A DNA stretch of 64,000 nucleotides, from assembly GCF_011383005.1 (NCBI RefSeq), contig NZ_CP049935.1, forward strand, positions 3,038,001-3,102,000, given 5' to 3'. The notes under the pieces were generated by a model, which saw nothing but the letters and a program-made list of their open reading frames with translations, was not told the DNA's origin and made no database searches. The DNA is from Phycicoccus sp. HDW14. GTDB lineage: Bacteria > Actinomycetota > Actinomycetes > Actinomycetales > Dermatophilaceae. Position numbers and translations under genes: made by a program. This document shows, one piece after another, positions 30,969-39,766 of the stretch (positions are counted from its first letter, which is position 1; each line of letters starts with the position of its first letter).

Positions 30969-31802
30969 TCAGGGGGACGAGAGGGTCTTGGCGCCGGTCA
31001 TGATGGCGACGCCCTCGCCCATGTCGTGCGACTGCGGGGTGATCACGCCCGCGCAGCCTCCGAGCCGCTGGATGTGGATGCGGTCGGCGACGTCCCACAC
31101 GTGCGGCATGTTGTGGCTGATGAGGATGACCGCGAGACCGTTGTCCCGCAGCTGCTTCACCATGTCGAGGACCATCCCCGACTCCTTGACGCCCAGGGCC
31201 GCGGTCGGCTCGTCGAGGACGACGACCTTGGACCCGAACGCCGCCGCACGGGCGACGGCCACGGCCTGGCGCTGACCACCGGAGAGGGTCTCGACGGCCT
31301 GACCCATGTTCTGGATCGTCTGGATGCCGAGGCCCTGCACCGACTCGCCGGCGCGCTTCTCCATGCCGCCCTTGTCGAGCATCCGGAACACCGAGCCCAG
31401 CGGGCCCTTCCGGCGTTCCTCGCGACCGAGGTACAGGTTGCTCGCGATGTCGAGCGCCGGGATGACCGCGAGCTGCTGGTACACGGTCTCGATGCCGGCC
31501 TCGCGGGCGTCCTGGGGACGCCGGAAGGAGACCGGTGACCCCTCGAGCCGGATGGAGCCCGAGCTCGGCTGGTAGGCGCCGGTGAGGCACTTGATGAGCG
31601 TCGACTTGCCGGCCCCGTTGTCACCGATGACCGCGAGCACCTCACCCCTGTAGAGGTCGAGGTTGACCCCGTCGAGGCCGACGACGCGACCGAAGGTGAT
31701 GACGAGGTCGCGCGCCGACAGCAGCGGCTCCGCGTCGTAGATGTGCCGCTTGCCCTCGGGGATGTGGTCCACCGCCAGGGGGAGCTTCTCGATGGTGCTC
31801 AC
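30969..31802 (-). CDS. Sugar ABC transporter ATPase (FrcA-like)
   Basis: The 277-residue cytoplasmic ABC ATPase has Walker A GDNGAGKSTL, signature LSGGQRQAVAVA, Walker B VVVLDEPTAAL and switch histidine in LISHNMPHVW. It is a single-ATPase-domain version of the carbohydrate uptake family 2, as in FrcA, rather than the duplicated RbsA form. A GTG start overlaps the permease stop (GTGA at 31799-31802). With the two genes upstream it forms an importer, most like the FrcBCA fructose system. Confidence 0.88.
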   Translation of the reverse strand: MSTIEKLPLAVDHIPEGKRHIYDAEPLLSARDLVITFGRVVGLDGVNLDLYRGEVLAVIGDNGAGKSTLIKCLTGAYQPSSGSIRLEGSPVSFRRPQDAREAGIETVYQQLAVIPALDIASNLYLGREERRKGPLGSVFRMLDKGGMEKRAGESVQGLGIQTIQNMGQAVETLSGGQRQAVAVARAAAFGSKVVVLDEPTAALGVKESGMVLDMVKQLRDNGLAVILISHNMPHVWDVADRIHIQRLGGCAGVITPQSHDMGEGVAIMTGAKTLSSP

Positions 31803-32827
31803 GCCTTCACCTTCCGGATCCACTGGTCGACGGCCACGGCGACGACGATGAGCACGCCGATCGCGAGGACGCGCCACTGCTGGTTGACGCCCATGAGCGA
31901 CAGCCCGAAGTCGAACGTCTGGACGATGAGCGCACCGATGAGGGTGCCGATGAGCCGGCCCCGTCCACCGAAGAGGCTCGTGCCACCGATGACGACCGCC
32001 GTGATGCTGTCGAGGTTGGCCGTCGGGATGGCGTTCGGCGTGGCCGAGCCGGCCCGACCGATGAGCACCCAGGCGGCGATGCCGTAGATCAGCCCCGCGA
32101 CCGTGTACACGGCCAGGAGGATCCGCTTGCTCGGCACACCCGAGAGGCGCGCCGACTCGGCGTCGTCACCGACCGCGTACACGTACCGGCCCCACGCGGT
32201 CTGCGACAGCACGAAGGCCATCACCGCGTAGATGAGGACGACCACGACGATGCCCCAGGTGAGGCGGAAGTCGCCGATGGCGAACCCGTCACCGAGGAAG
32301 TTCAGCAGACCCGGCAGGTGCTCGGCCTGGATGCTCGAGCCGCCCGAGTAGAGCAGCGCGATCGCCGTGAAGATGCTCAGTGTGCCGAGCGTGACGATGA
32401 ACGGGGGCAGGTTGATCCGCGTGACGAGCAACCCGTTGAGCATCCCGGCGAACGTGGCCAGCGCGATGCCGATGACCAGCGCGAGGATGCCGGGCATCCC
32501 GCCGTCCTTGGCCAGCGAGGCCATGACCATCATCGAGAGGACCATGATCGCGCCGACCGACAGGTCGATGCCCGCCGTGAGGATGACGATCGTCTGTCCG
32601 ACGGCCAGCGCCGCGACGATCGCCGTCTGCTGGAACAGGATCCCCATCGAGTTCGCCGTGAGGAAGTTCGGCGTCGCGATGAAGAACGCGAGGAAGGTGA
32701 TGAACAGCAGGAGGAGCGGACTGAGCCAGGGCCGCTTGTGCAGGAGGTTCTGCAGCTGCTGGACCGGCGACTGCCGCCGCCGAGCGAACTCGGCGGCAGC
32801 AGCGGACGAACCGGTGGCGGAGCTCAT
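31799..32827 (-). CDS. Sugar ABC transporter permease (FrcC-like)
   Basis: The 342-residue inner-membrane permease of the BPD_transp_2 family has about ten hydrophobic helices and the family signature AVGQTIVILTAGIDLSVGAI followed by MVLSMM, plus INLPPFIVTLGTL. These stretches closely resemble FrcC-type fructose permeases as I recall them. It starts two bases after the binding-protein stop and overlaps the ATPase start. Ribose or another monosaccharide is the alternative substrate. Confidence 0.9.
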   Translation of the reverse strand: MSSATGSSAAAAEFARRRQSPVQQLQNLLHKRPWLSPLLLLFITFLAFFIATPNFLTANSMGILFQQTAIVAALAVGQTIVILTAGIDLSVGAIMVLSMMVMASLAKDGGMPGILALVIGIALATFAGMLNGLLVTRINLPPFIVTLGTLSIFTAIALLYSGGSSIQAEHLPGLLNFLGDGFAIGDFRLTWGIVVVVLIYAVMAFVLSQTAWGRYVYAVGDDAESARLSGVPSKRILLAVYTVAGLIYGIAAWVLIGRAGSATPNAIPTANLDSITAVVIGGTSLFGGRGRLIGTLIGALIVQTFDFGLSLMGVNQQWRVLAIGVLIVVAVAVDQWIRKVKA

Positions 32828-32829
32828 GC

Positions 32830-33936
32830 TCAGTTGCCCCAGCAGATGTCGGCACCCTTGGCGGAGTCGATGCTCTCGACGCCGTCCACGGGCTTGTCGG
32901 TGACGAGCGCGACGCCCGTGTCGAAGAAGTCGAGGCCCTCGGTGGTCTTCGGCTTCTCACCACCGGCGGCGATCTTCGCGATGGCCTCCATGCCGAGGGT
33001 CGCCATCTTCAGCGGGTACTGCTGGGCCGTGGCCCCGATGACGCCGTCCTTGACGGACTTGACGCCGGCGCAGCCACCGTCGACGGAGACGATCGTCGCG
33101 GTCTTGCCGGCCGCCTTGAGGGCGGCGTTGGCGCCGACCGCGGCGGGCTCGTTGATCGTGTAGACGAGGTTGATGTTCGGGTTCTTCGCGAGGCACTTCT
33201 CCATCGCGGAGCGGCCGCCGTCCTCGGCGCCGTTGCTGGCCTCGTTGCAGACGATCGTGTAGTCGCCGCCCTTGCCGCCGGTGTACTTGCCGGTGGGGGC
33301 CTCGTCGCCGTTCTTCTTGCCGTCGGCGACGTCGATGCCCATGCCCTCGAGGAAGCCCTGGTCGCGGTTGTAGTCGACCGAGACGATCTTGTCGTTGAAG
33401 AGGTCGAGCAGCGCGATGGTGGCCGCCTTGCCGTCGAGCGTCGCCGCGGCCCACTGGCCGTCGAGCTTGCCCGCCGAGCGGTTGTCGGTGGCGAAGGTGA
33501 TGTCGACGGTGTCGGCGGGGTCGGGCGGGGTGTCGAGCGCGATGACGTAGAGGCCGGCGTCGCGGGCCTTCTTGATCGCGGCGTTGACGCCGGTGGACAT
33601 CGGCGTGATGAGGATGCCCTTGTCCTGGCGGGCGATCGCGTTCTCGATGGCCGTGATCTGGCCCTGGTCGTCACCCTCCTGCTTGCCGGAGGCGATGGTG
33701 AGCTTGACGTTGTTCTTGGACGCGTCGGCCTTCGCACCGTTCTGCATGGCGACGAAGAACGGGTTCGACGAGTCCTTGGTGATGAGGGTGACGCCGACGG
33801 CGCTCTTCCCCCCACTCCCGGAGTCCGACTCGCTGGCGCGGTTGCAGGCGGCGGACGACAGCGCGAGGCCGACGATGCCGACCGTGACGACGACACGGCG
33901 AGCCGTGCGCGACGTGGAAACCTGACGGATGTGCAT
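32830..33936 (-). CDS. Sugar ABC transporter binding lipoprotein (FrcB-like)
   Basis: The 368-residue exported lipoprotein has lipobox SAAC with cysteine 31. It is a type I periplasmic binding protein (Peripla_BP_4): TLITKDSSNPFFVAMQNGAK, GILITPMSTGVNAAIKKARD, IALDTPPDPAD, and YNRDQGFLEGM. AAAGGAG precedes the ATG by 11 bases. It is the first gene of the importer operon and is transcribed from a promoter that overlaps a LacI-type operator. Fructose is the inferred ligand. Confidence 0.9.
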   Translation of the reverse strand: MHIRQVSTSRTARRVVVTVGIVGLALSSAACNRASESDSGSGGKSAVGVTLITKDSSNPFFVAMQNGAKADASKNNVKLTIASGKQEGDDQGQITAIENAIARQDKGILITPMSTGVNAAIKKARDAGLYVIALDTPPDPADTVDITFATDNRSAGKLDGQWAAATLDGKAATIALLDLFNDKIVSVDYNRDQGFLEGMGIDVADGKKNGDEAPTGKYTGGKGGDYTIVCNEASNGAEDGGRSAMEKCLAKNPNINLVYTINEPAAVGANAALKAAGKTATIVSVDGGCAGVKSVKDGVIGATAQQYPLKMATLGMEAIAKIAAGGEKPKTTEGLDFFDTGVALVTDKPVDGVESIDSAKGADICWGN

Positions 33937-33986
33937 GATCCGTGACTCTCCTTTGAGTACTGAGCTGGGCGGACGACGCTGCCGTG

Positions 33987-34000
33987 TGACAACGTTGTCA
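33987..34000. promoter_or_regulatory. LacI-family operator O1
   Basis: TGACAACGTTGTCA is a perfect 14-base palindrome with the central CG typical of LacI-family sites. It sits at and just downstream of the predicted start of the importer transcript, a classic repression position. Confidence 0.75.
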
Positions 34001-34007
34001 GGGTCTA

Positions 34008-34036
34008 GTTGTACCGTTCGCTTGCGCTCAGGTCAA
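34008..34036 (-). promoter_or_regulatory. Promoter of the FrcBCA-like operon
   Basis: On the minus strand TTGACC (-35, 34031-34036) and TACAAC (-10, 34008-34013) are spaced 17 bases apart. The predicted start near 34001 falls at operator O1. Confidence 0.7.
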
Positions 34037-34058
34037 GACATCCGTTACACATTGTGAT

Positions 34059-35120
34059 GTGGCCGTGACATCGTTGTCAGACAGTGGGCGTTCCCGCGCG
34101 ACGATGCGCGACGTCGCCGCGCTGGCCGGGGTGAGCCTCAAGACCGTGTCCCGGGTCGTCAACGAGGAGGCCGGGGTCTCCCCCGACGTGCGCGAGCGGG
34201 TCGGCGCCGCCGTCCGCCGCCTCGACTACCGCCCGAACCTCGCCGCGAGCAACCTGCGCCGCACCGGTGCGCGCACCGGGCTCGTCGGCGTCCTCGTCCA
34301 GGACCTCTCCAACTCCTTCTCGGCCGGGGTGCTGCGCGCCCTCGAGGACGTCGCCCGCTCGCGCCGCACCGCCGTCCTCGCCGCCAGCCTCGACGAGGAG
34401 CTCGAGCGCGAGCAGTCGATGGTCCACGACCTCGTCACTCGGCGGGTCGACGGGCTGGTCATCATGCCGGCGAGCCAGCGCCAGGACTACCTCGTCGCCG
34501 AGCTGCGCACCGGCACCCCGGCCGTCTTCGTCGACCGGCCGCCGCGGGGGGTCGACGCCGACTCGGTGGTCGTCGACAACTTCCTCGGCGCCCGCCTGGC
34601 CATCGAGCACCTGCTCGACCTGGGCCACCGCCGCATTGCCGGCCTGTTCCACCTGCCGCAGATCCCCACCGCGCACGACCGCATCGCCGGGTTCACCGCA
34701 GCGCACACCGACCGCGGGGTCCGCCCCGACCCGCGGCTGGTCGTCGACGGCATCAGCTCCACCGACGAGGCGACCGAGGTGGTGCACCGGCTGCTCGACC
34801 TCGCCGACCCGCCGTCCGCGATCTTCGCCGGCCGCAACATCCTCGCGTCCGGGGCCGTGCGGGCGCTGGCCGAGCGCGGGCTGCGACGCTCGGTCGCCCT
34901 CGTGAGCTTCGACGACTTCCCGATGGCCGACCTGCTCGACCCCGGTCTCACCGTGGTGCGCCAGGACGTCTCGCGCATCGGGCGCACCGTGGGGCGGATG
35001 CTCTTCGAGCGCATCGACGGCGAGAGCGCACCCCCGCGGCACGTCGTCGTCGAACCGACCCTCGTCGTGCGGGGGTCCGGCGAGATCCCCCGCCGGCCTG
35101 AGGGTCAGCGCCGGAGGTGA
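34059..35120 (+). CDS. LacI-family repressor of the sugar importer
   Basis: The 353-residue regulator has an N-terminal HTH and hinge (TMRDVAALAGVSLKTVSRVV, then YRPNLAASNLR) and a periplasmic-binding-like effector domain (GLVGVLVQDLSNSFSAGVL, then VALVSFDDFPMADLLDPGLT). I use the GTG at 34059. No ribosome-binding site precedes it, but TTGCGC-N17-TTACAC (34022-34050) would start transcription at about this codon, so translation may be leaderless; an ATG at 34104 is the alternative. Operator O2 overlaps the start region, implying autoregulation. Its 3' end overlaps the convergent DUF1206 gene by 16 bases. Confidence 0.9.
   Translation: MAVTSLSDSGRSRATMRDVAALAGVSLKTVSRVVNEEAGVSPDVRERVGAAVRRLDYRPNLAASNLRRTGARTGLVGVLVQDLSNSFSAGVLRALEDVARSRRTAVLAASLDEELEREQSMVHDLVTRRVDGLVIMPASQRQDYLVAELRTGTPAVFVDRPPRGVDADSVVVDNFLGARLAIEHLLDLGHRRIAGLFHLPQIPTAHDRIAGFTAAHTDRGVRPDPRLVVDGISSTDEATEVVHRLLDLADPPSAIFAGRNILASGAVRALAERGLRRSVALVSFDDFPMADLLDPGLTVVRQDVSRIGRTVGRMLFERIDGESAPPRHVVVEPTLVVRGSGEIPRRPEGQRRR
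34066..34079. promoter_or_regulatory. LacI-family operator O2
   Basis: TGACATCGTTGTCA differs from O1 at one position and lies 79 bases from it, at the start of the repressor gene. The pair could support repression looping or autoregulation. Confidence 0.65.
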
Positions 35121-36046
35121 CGCGCGCGGGTCATCAGGTACACCCCGAAGGCGACGAGCCCGAGCGAGACGACGGCCAGCGCCCACCGTCCGGCCGGCGC
35201 CGCCTGGAGGTAGTGCAGCGCACCGTCGATGCCCGTCGAGGCGCTGACGTCGTGCGTCCGGGCGGCGATGCCGAAGAGCAGCCCGACGATGCCGAAGGCC
35301 ACCCCGCGCCCCACGAACCCGACCACCCCGACCGCGACGAGGACCCGACCCGGGGTGCGGGCCAGGTCGAGGAGGAAGTCGCGGGTGACACCCGACCAGA
35401 TGCTGAAGGCGCCCACGGCCGCGACCGCGAGGCCGGCGACCGCGACGAGCAGCACGCCGCCGGGCAGCGCGAGCAGGGTGCGGGTGATGCCCACGGTCGA
35501 GTCGCGGCTCGTCTGGCCGGCCCCGATCGCGAAGGCGGCGGCGGCCCACGCGACGGTCGCGTAGGCGATGCCGTCGGCCGCGTGCTCGAGCCGCTTGAGG
35601 CCCGTGTGGCAGTGCCGGCCGGTCACCGCGCGCGCGAGGTTCCAGACCGTGACGACCGTGAAGCCGACGAACCCGACCCAGAGGACCGCCCGTCCGCCGA
35701 GCGTGGTGGCGATGGCGGTCAGTGCACCGGACTCGTCCGCCGTCGAGCGGCTGTGCCCGATCCAGACCAGCTGCAGGCCGGCCCAGCCCATCGCGACGTG
35801 CAGGAGCCCGTCGAGCAGGAACCCCAGCCGCGCACCGGTGCTCACGACGGCGTGGGTCTCCGCGACCTCGGCGACCCGGGCCGTGGTCTCGACTGCCTGG
35901 CCGGTCACCTCGACGACGGTCTCGGCCGCCTCGCGCACGGCGTCGACGACGGGCTCCGCGACCTCCTCGACGCCGTGGACGACGGCGGCGAGCGCCCCGT
36001 CGTCCGGAGGGTCGTCGGTGGTCGTCGGGAGGTCGTGCGTGCTCAC
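35105..36046 (-). CDS. DUF1206 membrane protein
   Basis: The 313-residue protein has an N-terminal amphipathic, acidic helical stretch (VVHGVEEVAEPVVDAVREAA) followed by six hydrophobic helices in three repeating pairs (GARLGFLLDGLLHVAMGWAG; LEHAADGIAYATVAWAAAAF; VGFVGRGVAFGIVGLLFGIA), the DUF1206 pattern. The function is unknown. Its GTG start overlaps the stop of the cupin gene (GTGA at 36043-36046). Confidence 0.88.
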   Translation of the reverse strand: MSTHDLPTTTDDPPDDGALAAVVHGVEEVAEPVVDAVREAAETVVEVTGQAVETTARVAEVAETHAVVSTGARLGFLLDGLLHVAMGWAGLQLVWIGHSRSTADESGALTAIATTLGGRAVLWVGFVGFTVVTVWNLARAVTGRHCHTGLKRLEHAADGIAYATVAWAAAAFAIGAGQTSRDSTVGITRTLLALPGGVLLVAVAGLAVAAVGAFSIWSGVTRDFLLDLARTPGRVLVAVGVVGFVGRGVAFGIVGLLFGIAARTHDVSASTGIDGALHYLQAAPAGRWALAVVSLGLVAFGVYLMTRARHLRR

Positions 36047-36429
36047 CGGTGCGGCGGCGGCGGGGCGTCGACGTTGACCGTGGGGATGCCGACACCGGCG
36101 CGCGCGATGACCGCGAGGCTCGGCTCCCGGCCGGGGTTGGACTCCCGGTGCACGGTGAAGGCCGGGACCTGCACGTAGCTGCCCGGGGTGGCGTCGACCC
36201 AGCCCTCGACGCCCTCGCACTCGAGCCGCAGGACGCCGCGCACGACGTAGAGGACGCTGCTGTTGGAGTCGTGGTGGTGCCACCCGGAGACCGCGCCGGG
36301 GTCGGTGACCACCTGGCCGGCCCACAGGCCGGGGACCTCGAACGCGCGCCGGCGGAGCATCCCCGAGGTCGGGTCGGCCTCGACGAGCTCGTCGTCGCGC
36401 ACGACGCGCACGGGCTCACGCTCGGTCAT
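36043..36429 (-). CDS. Cupin-domain protein
   Basis: This 128-residue single-domain cupin contains the first metal-binding motif GWHHHDSNSSVLYVVRG and the second motif PGSYVQVPAFTVHRESNP. The conserved histidines and glutamate suggest metal binding. It is coupled to the DUF1206 gene downstream. A quercetinase-like or stress-associated role is possible; the substrate is unknown. Confidence 0.88.
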   Translation of the reverse strand: MTEREPVRVVRDDELVEADPTSGMLRRRAFEVPGLWAGQVVTDPGAVSGWHHHDSNSSVLYVVRGVLRLECEGVEGWVDATPGSYVQVPAFTVHRESNPGREPSLAVIARAGVGIPTVNVDAPPPPHR

Positions 36430-36568
36430 CGGCCCACGGTAGCGGCGGAGGACGGCGGGCGGAGCGGGACGGGTCGGCCTCCCGGGTTCCCCACCTCGTG
36501 CGGGTTGCGAGCACCTCGACGCACGGATGGGCCCTCGGAACCGCCCCGAAGTCGCACGAGGTCGGCTG

Positions 36569-36588
36569 GAGCGGAGGGCGTGGGACTC
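36569..36588. repeat. Partial copy of the tRNA-Ser(TGA) 3' end
   Basis: GAGCGGAGGGCGTGGGACTC matches 19 of 20 bases at 36681-36700, the 3' end and flank of tRNA-Ser(TGA). It may be a scar of an integration or excision event, or a tRNA-end duplication. Confidence 0.55.
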
Positions 36589-36683
36589 CGGCTCTCACTC
36601 CGTTCGAGCCTCCCCGTCATCCCCGTACTCGATTCGCGAGAACCGGAAGGACCTCGTTCCTCGGCCCCTCCGAACTTCGCGAG

Positions 36684-36770
36684 CGGAGGGCGTGGGATTC
36701 GAACCCACGATGACGTTGCCGCCATAGCGGTTTTCAAGACCGCCGCACTAGGCCACTATGCGAGCCCTCC
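36684..36770 (-). tRNA. tRNA-Ser (anticodon TGA)
   Basis: The acceptor arms GGAGGGC and GCCCTCC pair. The anticodon stem with loop CTTGAAA gives anticodon TGA. A long variable arm and a T arm with GGTTCGAATCCC are present. CCA is not encoded. Confidence 0.95.
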
Positions 36771-36869
36771 AACGGACCCCGTCCCGCACCCGGGCCCGGT
36801 CCGCCCGCCCAGCGTAGGGCTCGTCACCATCGGCCGACGCACACCCGGCACCGGTGGCAGCATCGGGGC

Positions 36870-37250
36870 GTGAGCACGTTCGCCATGACCGCCCCCAACC
36901 CCCTGGTCCGCGTCCTGCTCGCCGTGACCTCCCTCGGACGGGGCACGGTCGAGCTCACCGACGAGACCCTGTCCGTGCACCTCGGCATCGGCTGGCAGTC
37001 GCGGATGCCGCGCTCGAGCATCGTCTCCGCGGGCCGCGACCCCAGGCACCGGATCAGCATCGGGGCCCACGGGTGGGGCGGCACGTGGCTGGTCAACACC
37101 AGCGGCCACGACCTCGTGCGCCTCGCCCTGCACCCCGACCAGCGCGGACGCTGCCTGGGCATCCCGGTCCGCGTGCGCACGCTGCGCGTCAGCCTCGCCG
37201 AGCCCGACGCCTTCCTCGCCGCGCTCGACGCCCCGGCCCACGCCGCCTGA
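36870..37250 (+). CDS. Hypothetical protein
   Basis: A GTG start gives 126 residues. The pattern is mixed alpha/beta with a core of strands (GTVELTDETLSVHLGIGWQS, ISIGAHGWGGTWLVNTSG, LVRLALHPDQRGR). I recognise no characterised family; it may be a small PH-like fold. It has no signal peptide. It is followed after about 100 bases by a YtxH-like gene on the same strand. Confidence 0.6.
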   Translation: MSTFAMTAPNPLVRVLLAVTSLGRGTVELTDETLSVHLGIGWQSRMPRSSIVSAGRDPRHRISIGAHGWGGTWLVNTSGHDLVRLALHPDQRGRCLGIPVRVRTLRVSLAEPDAFLAALDAPAHAA

Positions 37251-37347
37251 CCGACCACCCCGCGGGACGCCCACCGGCCCGGCCGTCACGCCCGGCACGA
37301 CCCGCAGCGCCAGTGGGTAAGGTCGGAGGCCGACGAAAGGAGCCCCC

Positions 37348-37689
37348 ATGGGCAAGCTGTCCTTCCTCGCCGGCATGGCGGCGGGCTACGTCCTCGGGGC
37401 CAAGGCGGGGACCCAGCGCTACGAGCAGATCCGCCGCACCTCCGGCAAGGTCTGGAACTCGACGCCGGTGCAGAACCAGGTCGCCAACGCCAAGGAGGTG
37501 GCCCGCACCAAGGCCGCCCCGGTCGTCGCCGACATGGTCGCCGACGCCGCCCGTGCTACGGCCTCGACGTTGCGCCAGGGCCGCACGGTGGCCTCCGAGG
37601 CCATCCACCACGACACCCACCCGGCCCCCGGGTCCGCGGAGCCCGCGGACGCCTGGGCCGCGGCCACCCGGCCGAGCAGCGCCGACTGA
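37348..37689 (+). CDS. YtxH-like small protein
   Basis: The 113-residue protein starts MGKLSFLAGMAAGYVLGAKA with a short hydrophobic N-terminal segment, then GTQRYEQIRRTSGKVWNSTP and a helical amphipathic tail with low-complexity end. It resembles actinobacterial YtxH-domain proteins of unknown function, possibly membrane-anchored. AAAGGAG precedes the ATG. Confidence 0.75.
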   Translation: MGKLSFLAGMAAGYVLGAKAGTQRYEQIRRTSGKVWNSTPVQNQVANAKEVARTKAAPVVADMVADAARATASTLRQGRTVASEAIHHDTHPAPGSAEPADAWAAATRPSSAD

Positions 37690-38083
37690 CCCCGGGCACG
37701 ACGACGCCGGCCACGCCGGCCCGGGACGCTCCCGTGGGAACGACCCGGTGGCGCCCCCCTGCGGGCGCCGTCCCGGCGTGACCGGCTCCCCGCCGGCGGG
37801 ACCGGTGTCGACCACCGCGTCGCAGGTCCGGGCGACCCGGTGGCCGAGACCCGGACGGTCCCGCTCCGGATGGCCGTTGCCGACCACCCGGAGTCCCTGT
37901 CGAGTGGGTCTCACGGACGAGGAGCCGTCCGGTCGCCTCCTGATACATCCGGCCGCGACGACGTCGTGGAGATCCGGCGGACGTCGAGGTATCACCACCC
38001 CACCGCGTGACTCCTGAGGGCTATGGACAGCCTCACTACTCTGGACGAGAGGCCGCCACGGCCGACCCTGCCGAGGAGCTGCG
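37690..38083. other. Intergenic region before the protease operon
   Basis: No gene is seen. A hairpin GGCGCCC/GGGCGCC at 37750-37769 may terminate the YtxH-like transcript. The last 70 bases before 38084 presumably hold the operon promoter. I see an imperfect inverted repeat (TGAGGGCT...AGCCTCA near 38012-38033) but no clear -35/-10 pair. Confidence 0.4.
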
Positions 38084-39766
38084 ATGCCTGAGCCGACCCC
38101 CCCTCCGTTCGGTCCCCGCGGACTGCGGCCCGAGATCCTGCGTGCCCGCGAGGAGGAGGTCGAGCGCCGCCGGCGCCATCCCGACCCGCCCGTGCGCGAC
38201 ACGGTCCCCCACGGCCCCATCCCCAGCTACTCGGTCCCGGACACCGCGATCCGCCGCTTCGGCGCGCGCGTCCTCGACCCGACGACCGCCGTGACCCGGG
38301 GCGACGAACCCCCGCCCCAGGCGACCGTCTACATCCCCGACCTCGTCCTCGTCCCCGGCAAGCCCGAGTCCGGCCTGGCCGACGCGCTCGGGCCGATCAA
38401 CGCCGCTCTCGAGAAGGCGCAGCTGCGGGTGCGCGCCGAGGTCGACGAGCGCATCCCGCCGCCGTCGCAGATGAGCGACGAGCGCCTCGCCGCTGCCCTC
38501 GAGCGGTACGCGAGCGACCTCGGGAGCGCATCGCACACGGCGGTCCGCCTCACCTCCACCGACTCCGGCCCGCACGCCCCGATCGACGCGTGGACGGTCC
38601 TGCAGACCCTGCGGGGCCAGGGGATCGGCACCGACGGGACGTACGGCCTGGTCCACGTCCTCCAGCCCTCGGGCTGGGTCACCGGGGTCGGCGAGACCCA
38701 CGGCGTCGGCGAGACCCACGGGGTCGGCGAGACCCACGGCGTGGGCGAGACCCACGGCGTCGGTGCGGTGCTCAGCCTCACCGGCCGGATGCCTGTCGTC
38801 TGGGCCGCCGACGACCCCGCCGGCGGGACGTACGACGGACCCGTCGTCGCCGTCCTCGACACCGGCCTCGGCGACCACCCGTGGTTCCGCGCCGGCGTCC
38901 TGTCCGGCAACCTCTACGACACCCCGATGGGGTTGCAGCACAGCGCTGCCGAGGACCCCGAGGTCTACGGCATGACCCTCGACCTCATCAACGGGGTGAT
39001 GGACCCGCTCGCCGGGCACGGCACCTTCATCGCCGGGCTGATCCGCCAGCGGTGCCCCAGCGCACGCATCCTCCCGGTCCCCGTCATGTACGGCGACGGT
39101 GCAGCCGACGAGCGCGACCTCATCCGCGCCCTCGAGCTGCTCCTCGTGCGCCAGCGGCTGCTGCTCGACGACGACGTCCCCGAGGACCTGCGCCCCGAGG
39201 GCGACCCCGTCGACGTCCTCAACCTCTCCCTCGGCTACTACCACGAGCAGCCCGGCGCGGTGGAGCGTGAGGGGGCGCTGTTCTCGGTGCTCGCGGCCCT
39301 GGCCGACACCGGCGTCTGCATCGTCGCGGGCGCCGGCAACGGGTCCACCGACGTCGAGTTCTGGCCCGCGGCCCTCGCCGGACGCCCGGAGCCCAAGGTC
39401 CCGATCACGGCCATCGGCTCGCTGAACCCCGACTCGGTCACGGTGTCGTCGTTCTCCAACACCGGGTCCTGGGTCAGCGCGTACCGCTCGGGCGCCGCCG
39501 TCGTCAGCACGATGCCCGTCACCTTCAACGCCGCCGAACGCGGTGCGGTCTTCCGCGAGGGCAGCCGCTACCCCGCCCGCGGCACCATCGACCTCGACGA
39601 CTACTCGGGCGGCTTCGGCATCTGGAGCGGCACGTCGTTCTCGGCGCCGGCGTTCGCCGGCGAGCTGGCCCGCGCCCTCGCGACCAAGGGCGCCACCGCC
39701 GCCGACCGGGTCGAGCGCGCCCGCGACGCCGTCGGGGCCGCGCTGAAGCAGAGGTTGGCGAGATGA
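38084..39766 (+). CDS. Subtilisin-like serine protease (S8), cytoplasmic
   Basis: The 560-residue protein lacks a signal peptide. The N-terminal 250 residues form an unassigned alpha/beta region ending in four GVGETH repeats, which could be a linker or regulatory segment. The peptidase domain follows with catalytic Asp259 (VVAVLDTGLG), His312 (AGHGTFIAGL), oxyanion Asn in AGAGNG and Ser518 (GTSFSAPAFAGELA). The stop overlaps the ECF sigma start (ATGA at 39763-39766), so protease and sigma factor are coupled. The substrate is unknown; partners encoded in the same operon are good candidates. Confidence 0.93.
   Translation: MPEPTPPPFGPRGLRPEILRAREEEVERRRRHPDPPVRDTVPHGPIPSYSVPDTAIRRFGARVLDPTTAVTRGDEPPPQATVYIPDLVLVPGKPESGLADALGPINAALEKAQLRVRAEVDERIPPPSQMSDERLAAALERYASDLGSASHTAVRLTSTDSGPHAPIDAWTVLQTLRGQGIGTDGTYGLVHVLQPSGWVTGVGETHGVGETHGVGETHGVGETHGVGAVLSLTGRMPVVWAADDPAGGTYDGPVVAVLDTGLGDHPWFRAGVLSGNLYDTPMGLQHSAAEDPEVYGMTLDLINGVMDPLAGHGTFIAGLIRQRCPSARILPVPVMYGDGAADERDLIRALELLLVRQRLLLDDDVPEDLRPEGDPVDVLNLSLGYYHEQPGAVEREGALFSVLAALADTGVCIVAGAGNGSTDVEFWPAALAGRPEPKVPITAIGSLNPDSVTVSSFSNTGSWVSAYRSGAAVVSTMPVTFNAAERGAVFREGSRYPARGTIDLDDYSGGFGIWSGTSFSAPAFAGELARALATKGATAADRVERARDAVGAALKQRLAR
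38684..38755. repeat. Four 18-bp tandem repeats encoding GVGETH
   Basis: The units GGGGTCGGCGAGACCCAC and GGCGTCGGCGAGACCCAC alternate, with one variant. They lie just before the protease catalytic domain and do not alter the frame whatever the copy number. Confidence 0.85.

Noticed and set aside
38684..38755. A CRISPR-like array
   Set aside because: The repeats are directly adjacent without spacers and are in-frame coding repeats of the protease gene.
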